Source: Batillaria attramentaria (Eukaryota > Mollusca > Gastropoda > Batillariidae). Taken from it: a DNA stretch of 64,000 nucleotides. Of this stretch, positions 37,910 to 49,285 are shown in pieces. Location of the stretch: positions 326,001-390,000 of the forward strand of contig JACVVK020000450.1 of assembly GCA_018292915.2 (NCBI GenBank), read 5' to 3'. Position 1 is the first letter of the stretch. Each line of letters begins with the position of its first letter. The notes beneath the pieces are model-generated. The model had not been told where the DNA came from, made no database searches, and saw only the letters and a program-made list of their open reading frames with translations. The translations under genes were made by a program, and so were the position numbers.

Positions 37910-38004
37910 AACAACAGAAAATTTAACCCTAGAGCTAGTTTAGTTCGAGGTTAGACTCTAACCCGGGACTAAAACCCTAACCTTGACTAGTACATACGGG
38001 CCCT
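37714..38004. mobile_element. Foldback/MITE element (family F), TIR copy
   Basis: Terminal inverted repeats of about 26 bp: left agggcccgtatgtaaaagtc, right end the complement of agggcccgtatgtactagtc. Internal (AAC)n run and aaatttaaccctagagctag shared with 19865-19965. No coding capacity. Confidence 0.85.
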
Positions 38005-38106
38005 GAACACAAGCCTGCCTGTGCATGTCTTTGTCCATGTGTCTTAGTGGTGTGATGCTAAACGCGACGAAAACAGCTCAGAAAGGACTGTGAGCCTAAA
38101 AATCTT

Positions 38107-38480
38107 CGGTCGCTGGTCTAAGTGGTAAAGACCAGTGCGAGAGGTCAGGTTCGAGTCCCACTCGTGGCAAAGAAATTTCCTGTCTCGTACGTGGCACCGT
38201 TCATTCGGGCCGACCGTCGAGGGTTCTCTCCGCCGGGTACTCCGGCTTCCTCCCCTTCTGCTTTGGAATTGTTCAGCCCACAAAAAAATGCTTTAAAAAA
38301 AAAATCCAAAACTTATATTGCTGAACTGGCCCTTCGCAACACGTGATTGTCATGTGTTCATGTCCAGTGCCTGAGAGAATGCGTGTGATTCATGTGAGCG
38401 TGCGTGTTGGGTTTAGCTCGCGGCGCTCTGAGCCATATTTGGGATAAAGGCGCCTACATTATTATTATTATTATTATTGT
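38107..38480 (+). mobile_element. SINE family C (tRNA head, LINE-like ATT tail)
   Basis: Head gtcgctggtctaagtggtaa with B-box ggttcgagtccc, central ggttctctccgccgggtact and ccggcttcctcccc, then a 3' part with cggcgctctgagcc and ggcgcctac and an (ATT)n tail. The 3' end style matches the CR1-like LINE ends at 14200-14262 and 40641-40690. Confidence 0.85.
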
Positions 38481-39009
38481 GAGGTCATCTCATATTATTG
38501 TGGAATCTCATCTTCACCCCCAAATCCTAGTGATGGTGCAATATGCTGAGTCTAGTAGCTGGCAGGTTTGACGCACCTAAAGCAATGAAATGTCAGGGAC
38601 GCAAAATCAGTTACGTCGAAATAACTCGCCCGAGACAAAGGATGGGCTACGCTTGAATGGTTTTTGTCATAACTCTCATTGGTTTTTTTTTTTGTTTTTT
38701 TTTTTAATGCACCTTGCGACAACCGGCTTAGCAAAACTGCTAGAGGGTTTTTACATCACGTTCGCTAGAGGTCCAAACAATGAATCATTATTTTATGATG
38801 TTTTGCAAACGGCTGTGTAGACTATCAACAAATGCAGACTCAGCCAGTATGCATATTCCACGAGATTTCATGAGACGAAAAGCCTCATTGTGTTAGATAT
38901 TCAACTGATTTTCTTTAGATACGATCGGGAACACTAGACAGTCTTCTGATGGAGAGGCAAGTTTCGTCCACACGGCCAGCAGATGTGGGTGTATTGCGTT
39001 GAGAGCTCT

Positions 39010-39068
39010 ACTTATCATTAACTCACTTCCTACCAAGCACGTCTGGGGTGGTGCACCAGTGGCCTTAT
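39010..39068 (+). repeat. Repeat family R, short fragment
   Basis: tcacttcctaccaagcacgt and ggtgcaccagtggcc match the start of 43609-43990 and 49176-49620. Confidence 0.6.
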
Positions 39069-39069
39069 T

Positions 39070-39562
39070 TTCTGTCCCGACTCTTTACCAGCTCCAGTGG
39101 TGGTCCTCCCAGGTCATGGGTGGAATCCACGGAGGGCTCGAAAGCCGGGACAATTTTTAGTACACGTGTGCATGATGATGGAGATGAGAATGATGGTAAG
39201 ATGATGCCATGGAGGTCCGTGTGGTCTGGGACTGCAGGAGAAAGCCGCATTCCACGCTTCCTGTCATAAATATCCCGGCTTTAACCAGGCCCGGGAATGA
39301 CAGCACCTGCGGCACCGGCCGTGTAATCATCCATATTAGAAGACGTGTCACACATGTAACAAGGGAAGCACCCGTATTCGCACCCGTGAAGTGGGTGAAT
39401 CTCGACTGGGTGGCAACATCCTCCCCAAGGGGCCCATAGCACACCCGCTGTGGGTAGGAGCCGACCTAGGTAGGAAAGACCCTGCTTGCCTCGGCTGGGA
39501 CTCGAACCCGGGTCTCCCGGTCCATGGTCCGAAGTGCTAACCACTACACTACGGGGGCCGCT
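39070..39562 (-). mobile_element. SINE family B, copy 2 (longest)
   Basis: Minus-strand head ggcccccgtagtgtagtggt, gttagcacttcggacc, ggttcgagtcccagccgagg (B-box), then the family body to ggtcatgggtggaatccacg on plus near 39115. About 490 bp. Best preserved member. Confidence 0.85.
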
Positions 39563-39565
39563 GCA

Positions 39566-39568
<3 letters not shown>

Positions 39569-39632
<64 letters not shown>
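39569..39632. repeat. (CA)n microsatellite
   Basis: About 32 CA units between SINE-B and repeat family E. Confidence 0.95.
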
Positions 39633-39634
<2 letters not shown>

Positions 39635-39636
39635 AA

Positions 39637-39735
39637 CACGTTTAGTGCAGGACAGCCCAGGCCAAAATGTCATGCAGGCGCGTCGACCTGAGCGAAGCGT
39701 GTGTGTGTGTGTGCTGGTGTCTTCCAAGGGTCCCG
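39637..39735 (+). repeat. Repeat family E, copy 1
   Basis: gacagcccaggccaaaatgt, catgcaggcgc and gtcttccaagggtcccg shared with 45817-45911. Both copies are immediately preceded by a (CA)n run. Confidence 0.85.
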
Positions 39736-39990
39736 CTGCACCAGCGGCCTTACTAAACAAAAACAAAAACCGTAATTACTTCATGGATTGAAATTTGGCT
39801 TAGTGGGAGTGCTGCACTTTGATTACACTCGGGTGTGCTGCAATAAGAGTAGTTACGTTATTCTTGCCATTTTTTTTTCATTTTTTTTTTTTTTTGCACA
39901 CAGAACCAAAACCGAAAAAGAGTCAAAAACTTGGGATACTCGCGCGCGCGGTACTGACTAACGGCAACGCAACTGTTCCAAAACAGGAAC
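39735..39990 (+). repeat. Repeat family R, copy 1
   Basis: aaatttggcttagtgggagt, gctgcactttgattacactc, accgaaaaag and gggatactcg are shared with 43609-43990 and 49176-49620. Confidence 0.75.
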
Positions 39991-40337
39991 TGTCTCATCT
40001 GTGGAACCCAGAAATATTTAGAAATGGCGCCTTTAAAAGGGGAGGGGAAGGGGGGGGGGGGCGGTATTGTAAGGATCTGATCATTTCACTGGCGTTAACT
40101 GCCTCAATATCCGCCGTTTAGCACAAACGTTTTGTGACTCTGCCAATTGGACGAGATAAAATATGAAACACCATGGAACATAAAGTGCTGACGTTGCCAT
40201 GGGAGCCGTGGGACCCTCCTGCGTCTCGTAATAGTGTTAGAACGACGCAGACATTCTGCAGTTCCGATGCGGAAGCAAAGAACATTTAAGTCCGCTGCGC
40301 CAGAATGGCAGGGGTGCGGTGTGGTAGGGTGTTTGTG

Positions 40338-40356
40338 GGGGGGGGGGGGGGGGGGG
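40338..40356. repeat. Poly(G) tract
   Basis: About 19 G flanked by GT and GGGG words; quadruplex-prone. Confidence 0.85.
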
Positions 40357-40515
40357 TTGAGTCGGGGTGGAGGTTGTTGGAGGCCGTGTGTGTGCATGGA
40401 TTGTCAAACAACATCGGTGTTACAAGCTTATCGTGCAACAGCGTGGTAAATGTAACGCAATAGTTACTTTCTAAAACTAAAAAAGAAAATCGAGGACCCT
40501 CCCCCCCCACACCCA

Positions 40516-40611
<96 letters not shown>
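40516..40611. repeat. (CA)n microsatellite
   Basis: About 46 CA units downstream of the CR1-like LINE end. Confidence 0.95.
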
Positions 40612-40612
<1 letters not shown>

Positions 40613-40640
40613 AGCACGCACGCACACACAACACATTCAG

Positions 40641-40714
40641 ATAATAATAATAATAATAATACATAGCTCTTATAGGGCGCCGTTCTCCAACTTCAAGGAC
40701 TCGCTGCGCGTTAA

Positions 40715-40785
<71 letters not shown>

Positions 40786-41590
40786 GCGCTATTTACATCC
40801 CCTCAGCAAACATACAATTGGCAGTGCAACGAACTCATGATGCACACAGACTTAACAGAGGTTTAGCTATCGAAGGCTTGGCGGAAGAGGTAGGTCTTCA
40901 GATGCGATTTAAACAGAGGCAGCGAGGTCTGAAGGCGGAGTTCGATTGGCAAGGAGTTCCAGACAGTCGGGGCTAAAAAGCTGAAAGAGCGCTCTCCGGC
41001 AGTTTTCATGTTACGCTTCGGAATTTTGAGAAGTTTTTCACTAGCGGAACGCAGGGTGCGCGACGGTTGATACTTACAGAGTAAGGCCGACAGGTAGGGA
41101 GGAAGAGAACCTTCGAAGAAACGGAATGCGAAAGTGGCAATTTTATACTGGAAGCGGAATTTAACAGGGAGCCAGTGGAGATGTTTCAGCAGAGGCGTAA
41201 CGTGATCCCTCTTTCGTTTTCTCAAGACGAGACGCGCCGCGTTGTTCTGGATCATCTGCAAACGATAGGTCTGGTCTGCCGGTAAACCTGCAAAGATGGA
41301 GTTGCAGTAATCCAACCGAGACGTCACGAACGCATTTACAAGCCTTGATGCTGCACTTTCAGAGAGGAACGGCCTAAGTGAGGAGATCTTGCGGAGCTCA
41401 AGAAAAGCCGCACGGCAGACGCTGCTGATCTGATCGATCTTCACACCTAGATATTTCACACACTTTTGGAAAGAGACCTGCGAACCACCGATGTTTGCGA
41501 CCTCGCTGCCAATCAGTCTGAGACGCGACTGAGAACCTACAGGCATGACCTCGGTTTTGTCAGTGTTTTGCCGGTGGAGACTTCATCTAC
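40641..41590 (-). pseudogene. CR1-like LINE, 5'-truncated 3' end
   Basis: Minus strand. From about 41580 the frame reads NTDKTEVMPVGS, YLGVKID, SRLDYCNSIFAGLP, RLQMIQNNAARLVL, VTPLLKHLHWLPV, APTVWNSLP and a final FKSHLKTYLFRQAF before the stop at 40863. This is the region after the catalytic motif of CR1/Jockey-group reverse transcriptases. The 3' UTR (40641-40862) contains a (CA)n run of about 33 units, gcgccctataagagc on minus and a terminal (ATT)n. The frame is open over 227 codons, so truncation is fairly recent, but without endonuclease and catalytic core it is inactive. Confidence 0.9.
40716..40782. repeat. (CA)n microsatellite inside LINE 3' UTR
   Basis: About 33 CA units inside the 3' UTR of the CR1-like fragment. 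Confidence 0.95.
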
Positions 41591-41772
41591 ATCTATACTG
41601 TAAAAAAAATTCAGACTAGTCGATTTTGAATAATTGCTTGTGATGATGATGATTGCTTATGAATAAGAATCTGCGTGACAAACATACGTAATGAATGAGT
41701 TGAATAATTCATCTTCTCTGCCTAATGCTCAACCAACGAACTGCATCTAAACACGTGTCTCATAACGAGTGG

Positions 41773-41944
41773 GGGGAGCCGGGATAGCCGAATGGCAGAA
41801 CTTTGGACTTTCAATGCTCGGGTCGCGAGTTCGAATCCCAGCTGGGGCCAAATATATTTGTGCTGGCCTTTTTCTCGTTGCCCCGTGATATCAGCTGATC
41901 GTGGTGGAAAAGGACGTTAAACTCCCAAACACCCACCGCCACCA
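41773..41944 (+). mobile_element. SINE family A, copy 13
   Basis: Complete but diverged. Flanked by a 12-bp duplication with one mismatch (CATAACGAGTGG at 41761-41772, CATAGCGAGTGG at 41945-41956). Confidence 0.93.
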
Positions 41945-42629
41945 CATAGCGAGTGGTATTGTCAGATTGAGCCAGATGACGAATTCCCATCGACCAAAGC
42001 CACTTCAAAGCGCGATTGTTGTTGTCGTCAACCTGTTGTTGCTCTTGTAGAAGTTTGTCGAGTTTTAACACATTCCGTACCGCACACGAGATTTCCCCGT
42101 TCTTTCGGTTGTCTCGCTACTGCATCTTTGTTTTCACATTTTTTTTTACTTGTGTGGTAGCTGGCGTGAGGCCAACTTAAGGCTTTGTTGTTGTTGTTGT
42201 TTGTTGTTGTAATTTGTTTTTGTTGTTGTTTTGTTAACCGCTTATGTGGCAAACCGATGTGTTTTCACAGCTTCCCATCGTGTAGTTTTGTTTACATAGA
42301 TTCCTGCATTACTTAGCTGGTAAGGGCTGGGTTAAAACACCTCTCCCATTCGCTCCGTTACCGTTGCAACAGGCCATAAAACACGGAGAGAGCTCTTTGA
42401 TCGTAAAAGTCACAAAAAGCCGTGAGACGTGGGACCCGGATGAACAAAGAGGCAACAGCTGGACGGTTCACGTCCTACAGACGACGGGTGGCCTTCGCGG
42501 TGACTCAGAGAATGCCACAAATACCCCAAATAGTATTATGCACGGAAAGGCCGCTCTGTTACCTTGTTTGTTTGTTGTACTTGCTTGTTTGTATCTTTGT
42601 TTTTAGTAAAGCCTCTGTCTAGCACAGAG

Positions 42630-42805
42630 GGGAGCCGGGGTGGCCGAATGGTAAAGCGTTGGACTTCAAATGCTCGGGTCGTGAGTTCGTATCCCGGCTG
42701 GGGCCAAATATTTGTGCTGGCTTTTTATCGTTGCCCCGTCTTTGATATCACCCGTACATGGTGGAAAAGGACGTTAAACCCCCAAAACAACCACCCACCC
42801 ACCCT
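42630..42805 (+). mobile_element. SINE family A, copy 14
   Basis: Near-consensus copy. Imperfect flanking repeats (tctgtctagcacag before, ctctctggcacag after). Confidence 0.94.
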
Positions 42806-43124
42806 CTCTGGCACAGCATACGACAGCGTTGTGGGAAAACTCTCCACTGAATGCTTTGCTTCAAAACAGTAGTTTATATAATACAACTGACCAGCGTGAA
42901 GCCTCGCGCCTCGGTAATATTGCCTCTAGGCTACTACAAAGGGAAGCGACTGACTGGGGTGGTCTATTTACCGAAAGATTTGCAACCAGCGATTGTGCAT
43001 CGCATGTTCAACTGAAAAACCATGTTTCTCAAATACTAGATACCGCAAAGTAAAGAAAACGAACTCCACACCCAAACGGAAAACCACCTGTATCGGCAAA
43101 CAGCATTAGTGGTTCGTAAGAGGC

Positions 43125-43160
43125 ACTACCCCCCCCCCCCCCCGCCCTCCTTCCCCCCAT
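43125..43160. repeat. Poly(C) tract
   Basis: C homopolymers with a few interruptions. 43160-43500 holds no recognised feature. Confidence 0.85.
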
Positions 43161-43526
43161 TCGTTGCGAATATAGTCATAAGTAGCTAGATGCAACCTAG
43201 AGTGGGAGCAACATATACTTTGAAAACTCTTACTCTGTCAGTGTAGTGATGCCCCATTTGGTCACTGAAGCCGTTTTTATACGTCGCACTGAATTATTGT
43301 CAGAATTTCTTGATCCCATTTAGACAGGACAACCGTTTTTATTAGTAGCGATTACCATAATCACTTGTTTGACTTTGTCGTTTATTACGCCGGATAGACG
43401 TATGCGTGAGTTCTAAAATGCTTGACTGAAAAATACTGGCTTCAAACGCGAAGACATCTCACGCCAAGACACGTCCCCAGAAAACAAAGGGAAGAAGTAG
43501 CCAACCCCCCACCCCCCAAAAAATAA

Positions 43527-43538
43527 TAAATAAATAAA

Positions 43539-43579
<41 letters not shown>

Positions 43580-43608
43580 AATAAAATAAAATAAAATAAA
43601 ATAAAATA
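43527..43608. repeat. (AAAT)n/(AAAAT)n microsatellite
   Basis: Tetranucleotide AAAT run turning into pentanucleotide AAAAT. Confidence 0.95.
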
Positions 43609-43990
43609 CCCGTTAACTAAATTCCTGCCAATCAAGTTTGGGGTTGTCCACCAATGGCCTCACAAAAAAGAAGTCACAATTAATTTAAATTTGGCTTTGT
43701 GGGACGGAGTGTTGCACTTTGATTATACTCGTGTTTGCTGCAGTAAGTGCCTCCAGGGAACCGTTAATCTTCCCTGATTTTCGCACACTGGGCCACAACC
43801 GAAAAAGCCCCCCTCCCAAAAACAAACAAACAAAACAAAACAAACAAACAAACAAACAAACAAACAAACAAACAAACAAACAAACAACAACAAAAAAAAC
43901 CACCACCACCACCACCCCCCAAAACAACAACAACAACAAAAACAACAACCAACCAACCGAAAGTGGGATACTTGTGAGCAGTACGAAATG
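43609..43990 (+). repeat. Repeat family R, copy 2
   Basis: tcctgccaatcaagtttggg, aatttaaatttggctttgtg, gttgcactttgattatactc, accgttaatcttccctgatt and gggatacttgtg in order, with an (AAAC)n/(AAC)n run (43818-43950) inserted. Confidence 0.8.
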
Positions 43991-44613
43991 TGTTAAGATG
44001 TTGCATGACACAGGAGAGACCGACTGTTTTAAAAAGGATGTACTTAAGAAACGGTAGAGTGACAAAGGGATTAAGTGAGGCTCGTCGAAGGGAAAATTGA
44101 CGAAGTTGAGTTTAAAATGGACTCTCCCGCAGTACACGACAAACAGCGAGGCTTAAGACATTCGTTTACTCCAAGAAGCCGCGAGCGGTATGCAGAGAAA
44201 ACCCGCACAAAGGTATCCGTTGAAGCCGAAATGTGCAGTTTGTCACATCAAAACACGCCTTGAGCAGAGTCCTTGGATAACAGACGGGCATTGCGTTGTT
44301 GGGGGAAGGATCAGATTGAGATTTCACGACCCCGTTGTCATGGCAGTGGGGAAGAAAAAAAAATTCCGGAAGTGACGCCACATGAGAATACAGCCATGTA
44401 GCGTGACAATGCTTACTTCCCAAAATCCTGCTTTGTTCTTTTGTTTCAAATCCTCGAGACAAGGAAAGAATTCGAAGGCACGAAGAGACTATTAATTTTT
44501 TAGCCTCTACTCGTGATAATGGATTGATGCGAATCTGCTGGATCTCCATCGATGTCGTTCGTGTTATGCAATACGTTTTTGTTTGTTTGTTTTCCTTTTT
44601 TTACACAAACTGT

Positions 44614-44621
44614 AAAGGAGC

Positions 44622-44652
<31 letters not shown>

Positions 44653-44680
44653 GGTGGACGGAAGGGGGGGGGGGGGGAGT
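44614..44680. repeat. A(n)G(n) homopolymer tract
   Basis: About 24 A followed by G runs with short interruptions. Confidence 0.9.
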
Positions 44681-44844
44681 GGCCAAGTGACAAACAGATT
44701 CACAGTCATGTATCATCAGTGTCAGATGTACAGCCAAGAATCTGGTCCGATATCCTATCGCTCCTACCTGCACTATATACTGAATAACGGAATAAAGACT
44801 CATACGTCGTTTTATCAATGTGAAGCAAACCACCACTTCAGAAA

Positions 44845-44848
<4 letters not shown>

Positions 44849-44886
<38 letters not shown>

Positions 44887-44890
44887 AACA
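44849..44890. repeat. (CAA)n microsatellite
   Basis: About 13 CAA units. Confidence 0.95.
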
Positions 44891-45031
44891 ACAGAGAAGC
44901 AAATGTAGTATTGAAATAATTATAACTCCTCTTTCAAAACAAACAGGCTTTTTCAGTTGGAGTCCGATAATGAACACACACACACACACCAAACGTGGTG
45001 GTGAATGATCCACCCGTACTGGAGATATTTT

Positions 45032-45032
<1 letters not shown>

Positions 45033-45112
<80 letters not shown>
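45033..45112. repeat. (CA)n microsatellite
   Basis: About 40 CA units. Confidence 0.95.
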
Positions 45113-45115
<3 letters not shown>

Positions 45116-45439
45116 CTACGCAGTTGATCGCAATAATCCCCTTTCCCCACTTCGTGAACAGGGGCTTAACTAAACTCCAGCACAATCAGTGCACCGGCTG
45201 CAAGTGAAAGATATCGCGACAAATCGAGCCCACCAGCTCCAAGGATGTGAGGCCCAAACTTCACTCCACAACAGCCCTCCCCCCTCCACCGCAGTCCAGA
45301 AAAATCGATATTTGCCAGCTAGGGGTGTCGGCGCCTTTAAAACTTGCACAAATTTGCACCAGGCATGCATACATGCACGGCGCATCCGTACACTGTTGTT
45401 CTGACACTGCCACGAGCCGTCGTGAAAAGGGGAAGGCCC

Positions 45440-45480
45440 CCCCCCTTCAGGAGACGGTAAAATCTCGGGCTCATAAAACT

Positions 45481-45523
<43 letters not shown>

Positions 45524-45554
45524 CAGGAGACGGTAAAGTCTCGGGCTCATAAAA

Positions 45555-45635
<81 letters not shown>

Positions 45636-45668
45636 CAGGAGACGGTAAAATCTCGGGCTCATAAAACT

Positions 45669-45717
<49 letters not shown>

Positions 45718-45749
45718 CAGGAGACAGTAAAGTCTCGGGCTCATAAAAC

Positions 45750-45817
<68 letters not shown>
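45440..45817 (+). repeat. Compound tandem array: 37-bp block alternating with (CT)n(CA)n
   Basis: Four copies of cccttcaggagacggtaaa followed by a/gtctcgggctcataaaact, starting near 45443, 45520, 45632 and 45713. The blocks are separated by CA runs, two of which begin with a CT run. Copies with and without the CT run alternate. Confidence 0.92.
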
Positions 45818-45819
<2 letters not shown>

Positions 45820-45911
45820 ATGGACTAGGACAGCCCAGGCCAAAATGTCATGCAGGCGCTTCGAGTCCTGAGCCGCGAGGCGTGTGTGTTCGTGTCTTCC
45901 AAGGGTCCCGG
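45817..45911 (+). repeat. Repeat family E, copy 2
   Basis: Close match to 39637-39735 in the same orientation, again directly after (CA)n. Confidence 0.85.
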
Positions 45912-45955
45912 GCGAGAAAGTTCTGAAAGTTTTGATGCAGCGACCGGGAAACCGG

Positions 45956-46275
45956 TGTTGTGTTGCGTTTTGTTGCGTTGTAGTGTTGCGTTGTGTTCTT
46001 TCGTTTTGTGTGTCATGTCCACGTCACATGCGTCTCTTGGTACTTAGCATCATGCACTGCTCTGCGTTGCGTTACGTTGCGCTACGTTACGTTGCGCTGA
46101 GGTGTTGCGCTGTGTTGTGTTGTGCTGTGCTGTGCTGTGCTGTGCTGTGTAGCGTTGCGTGACTGTATCATTCATGTCAAAGTCCCACGCGTTTTATTAT
46201 CATTTTGTGATGTGTTGCGTTGCACTGCGTTGTGTTGTGTTCTTTTGCATTGCGTTGCGTTGCGTCTTGCGTATC
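45956..46275. repeat. Imperfect TTGCG/TGTGC pentanucleotide region
   Basis: Repeated gttgcg, gttacg and tgtgc words over about 320 bp, with two unique interruptions. Confidence 0.8.
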
Positions 46276-46599
46276 ACGTCAAAAAGTCAACGCGTTTCTC
46301 ATAGTTAACAATAATAATAATAACAACAATTCTTGTCTACGTCACATGTCTATTCGGCCTGCATTGCCCCGTAATGAATTTCCTTCACGTGCAGACAAAC
46401 ACCTGGGCCCCAAAACTGATTCTCTGCACTGCAAAGGAAAAAAAAAAAACAAAAACACAAACGCATACTCCCACATCTAAGTTTCCAAATAACATGTCAT
46501 CACCACGCACAATACAGTACTGTGCTGGTGTCTGCTCTAGTGCACTTAAACTTATCGTGAGAAGAAGTTTCCGTTTCTCCTCGAACTGACATGCACTGC

Positions 46600-47780
46600 C
46601 GCGTGCACTACAAGCATGTAGGGCTATTGTTTCCTCTAGAAAACAAGACAAGAAGCACACAGCTTGCTTCGACTGTGACGTCACCACCGTCTAGTCCGCT
46701 CAGACACAGCCGGTTTTTGAAAATTGACGGAAAAAACGTCATTTATCTACAGTTGTCCTTTTCCATGTCTTTGGCAATATAGATATCTAAGCTGCTATGA
46801 AATCCGTTAACAACACGCTAACGATGTGCAGTTAAACCGACGATAATCAAACCAGGCTCACGGTTCCCGGGAACTACTTTGCGGATGTGCTCAACTGTTG
46901 GTGTAGTGCTTCGGTTCAAGTTCGGTTGCTTCGCGCGTTTCGCGCGGCGGAGAGGTTTTGGTTACTTTCGAGTCGCGCTCGCAGTGCACTGATGTGAGAT
47001 GGATCGACCTACTTGGGCGTAGTGATTAGATGAGATGAGAGACGAAATCGACGCATGCAGGTTGGAAAAGAGGATGACAAATAGGCCTAATCACCTCACA
47101 AGATGAAGCGGCCATTACACCCTGGCCTTGGCCATAATTTTTTTTTTTTAAACGCCGATGGCTTTGGCACACGCGCCCGATTCTGGTAAGTGATCCACTG
47201 GGGACCCTGCTTAATGACGAGTTATTTCGTCTGGCATTTCTCGTAATGCCACTAGATAGCTTAAACACCAGAATACCAGAAACGTTCAAAACACGTGTAG
47301 AGGATAACACAGAAAAGACATTTTTATTCCATCCAGATAAGCAAGAGAAACGCACAACTCTGCAGAAATTTAATTTACCGCTCAAACACCGTTACGAGGA
47401 TGGGGGGGGGGGGGGTGTAACTCTTCCACAAACAGGATCCCCGGTAGATCACTCGGTTCTTTCGAAAGCCTGTGCTATGATATAATTACCTCGTCTCACA
47501 TGGAGACAAAACTTGCGCAGGGTCACTACAACTTTTTGCAGGCAACTTCTCATTATTTGCCCGAACTTCAAATACATTTCTCAAAATCACAACAATGCAG
47601 CCAACAAAGGAGACAATGTCTGGTTTCGAACAAACAGAAAAGGAAGCAGTGCCTAGGTAGTTAATCATGGAGGCAGTGAGTAAGCAGCAGCAAAGGGGCT
47701 ACGTGTACATTAATCTTAGTATTGTACTGTGAGTCATATAACATCCGCGATTAAGAACCATTGTTTTAGGTCGCATCTCC
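46600..47780. other. Intergenic sequence, no recognised gene
   Basis: Mostly unique-looking sequence with a poly(T) at 47139-47149 and a G run near 47401-47415. Small open frames lack family features. Confidence 0.4.
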
Positions 47781-47787
47781 CTCGCTG

Positions 47788-47790
<3 letters not shown>

Positions 47791-47860
<70 letters not shown>

Positions 47861-47869
47861 ACTGTGTGT

Positions 47870-47928
<59 letters not shown>

Positions 47929-47974
47929 TGTGTGTGTGTGTGTGTGACACTGTGTGTCAGTGTGTGTGTGTGAC

Positions 47975-48025
<51 letters not shown>

Positions 48026-48026
48026 C

Positions 48027-48057
<31 letters not shown>

Positions 48058-48105
48058 CAGTGTGTGTGTGTGTGTGTGTGTGTGTGTCAGTGTGTGTGTG
48101 TGTGT

Positions 48106-48159
<54 letters not shown>

Positions 48160-48169
48160 CACTGTGTGT

Positions 48170-48200
<31 letters not shown>

Positions 48201-48202
48201 AC

Positions 48203-48247
<45 letters not shown>

Positions 48248-48248
48248 C

Positions 48249-48317
<69 letters not shown>

Positions 48318-48348
48318 CACTGTGTGTCAGTGTGTGTGTGTTTGACAG
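47791..48348. repeat. Long (TG)n array punctuated by CACTG/CAGTG words
   Basis: TG dinucleotides over about 560 bp, interrupted at irregular intervals by gacactgtgtgtcagtg, whose arms CACTG and CAGTG are complementary. About ten interruptions. Confidence 0.95.
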
Positions 48349-48751
48349 CAAATCCCGACTACAAGTTTCATCACCGAGTTGTGATAGCCATCGCGCCACC
48401 GATCATCCCGGTACTGAGTTACATGTACACTGATAGTTAACGGATGATCATTGTGCGGAAATGGGACGGAGCTGAATTTTGTCACAATACCCGTGTACTT
48501 GTTGAGCTAAACCGGGTGTTCCACAAGGTCGGATATCCTGCGATGTCATCTCATCACCCCTCAATTTATCTGTCCGTGTAGCTGAACACAGCAAACTGTC
48601 GAGTGGTCAATGTCTGTGCCCTAACTTTCATCGACCGACACCCCCCCCCCCCTCTCTCTCTCTCTCTTTCGTAGTTTTAACAAAAACATATATTCAGACA
48701 AGTTTAAGATGTAGGTTAGAACCTAAATCTAAATCCTTGAGTAATCAAGCT

Positions 48752-48792
<41 letters not shown>
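48752..48792. repeat. (CT)n(GT)n microsatellite
   Basis: CT run followed by a short GT run. A second CT run lies at 48933-48959, and both are followed by a similar gtgt/gcgtatg stretch. Confidence 0.9.
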
Positions 48793-48793
<1 letters not shown>

Positions 48794-49175
48794 AGCAAAT
48801 CTCAAACCTTCAATCCTAAATCAACATCATCGTCGTCATCATTATCATCTCTACAAGATAATCGCTCACGTCTAAAAGGTCAGGATGTTAACCAGTCCCC
48901 GTGTGTGGGGCCAAGCTTGAAACACGTAGCAAGATCTCTCTCTCTCTCTCTCTCTCTCTGCGTATGTCGCAGGCGGGCAGGTAGGTAGAGGTGTGTACAC
49001 AGTCATGTCTACCTGGCCACGAGGGCAATAGCTGGGCTAATTACTTGTGAGAAGGACACGAAGCTCAAGTCCCCCCCCCCTCCCCCCTCCCGCCCTTTCC
49101 CTAAGACCTATCTCACCACGGATCCACCCACAAAACGTACGGACGCGAAAAGGGCGTACACGCAGGGAGGCACTC

Positions 49176-49220
49176 TTAACTCGTTTCCTACCGAGTAAGT
49201 TTGGGGTTGTGAACCAGTAG

Positions 49221-49285
<65 letters not shown>

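Noticed and set aside
38107..38165. tRNA gene with B-box
   Set aside because: It is continuous with a SINE body and ATT tail, so it is the head of SINE family C.
47791..48348. Cys-Val or Thr-His-rich proteins on both strands
   Set aside because: They are translations of TG/CA microsatellites in several frames at once.
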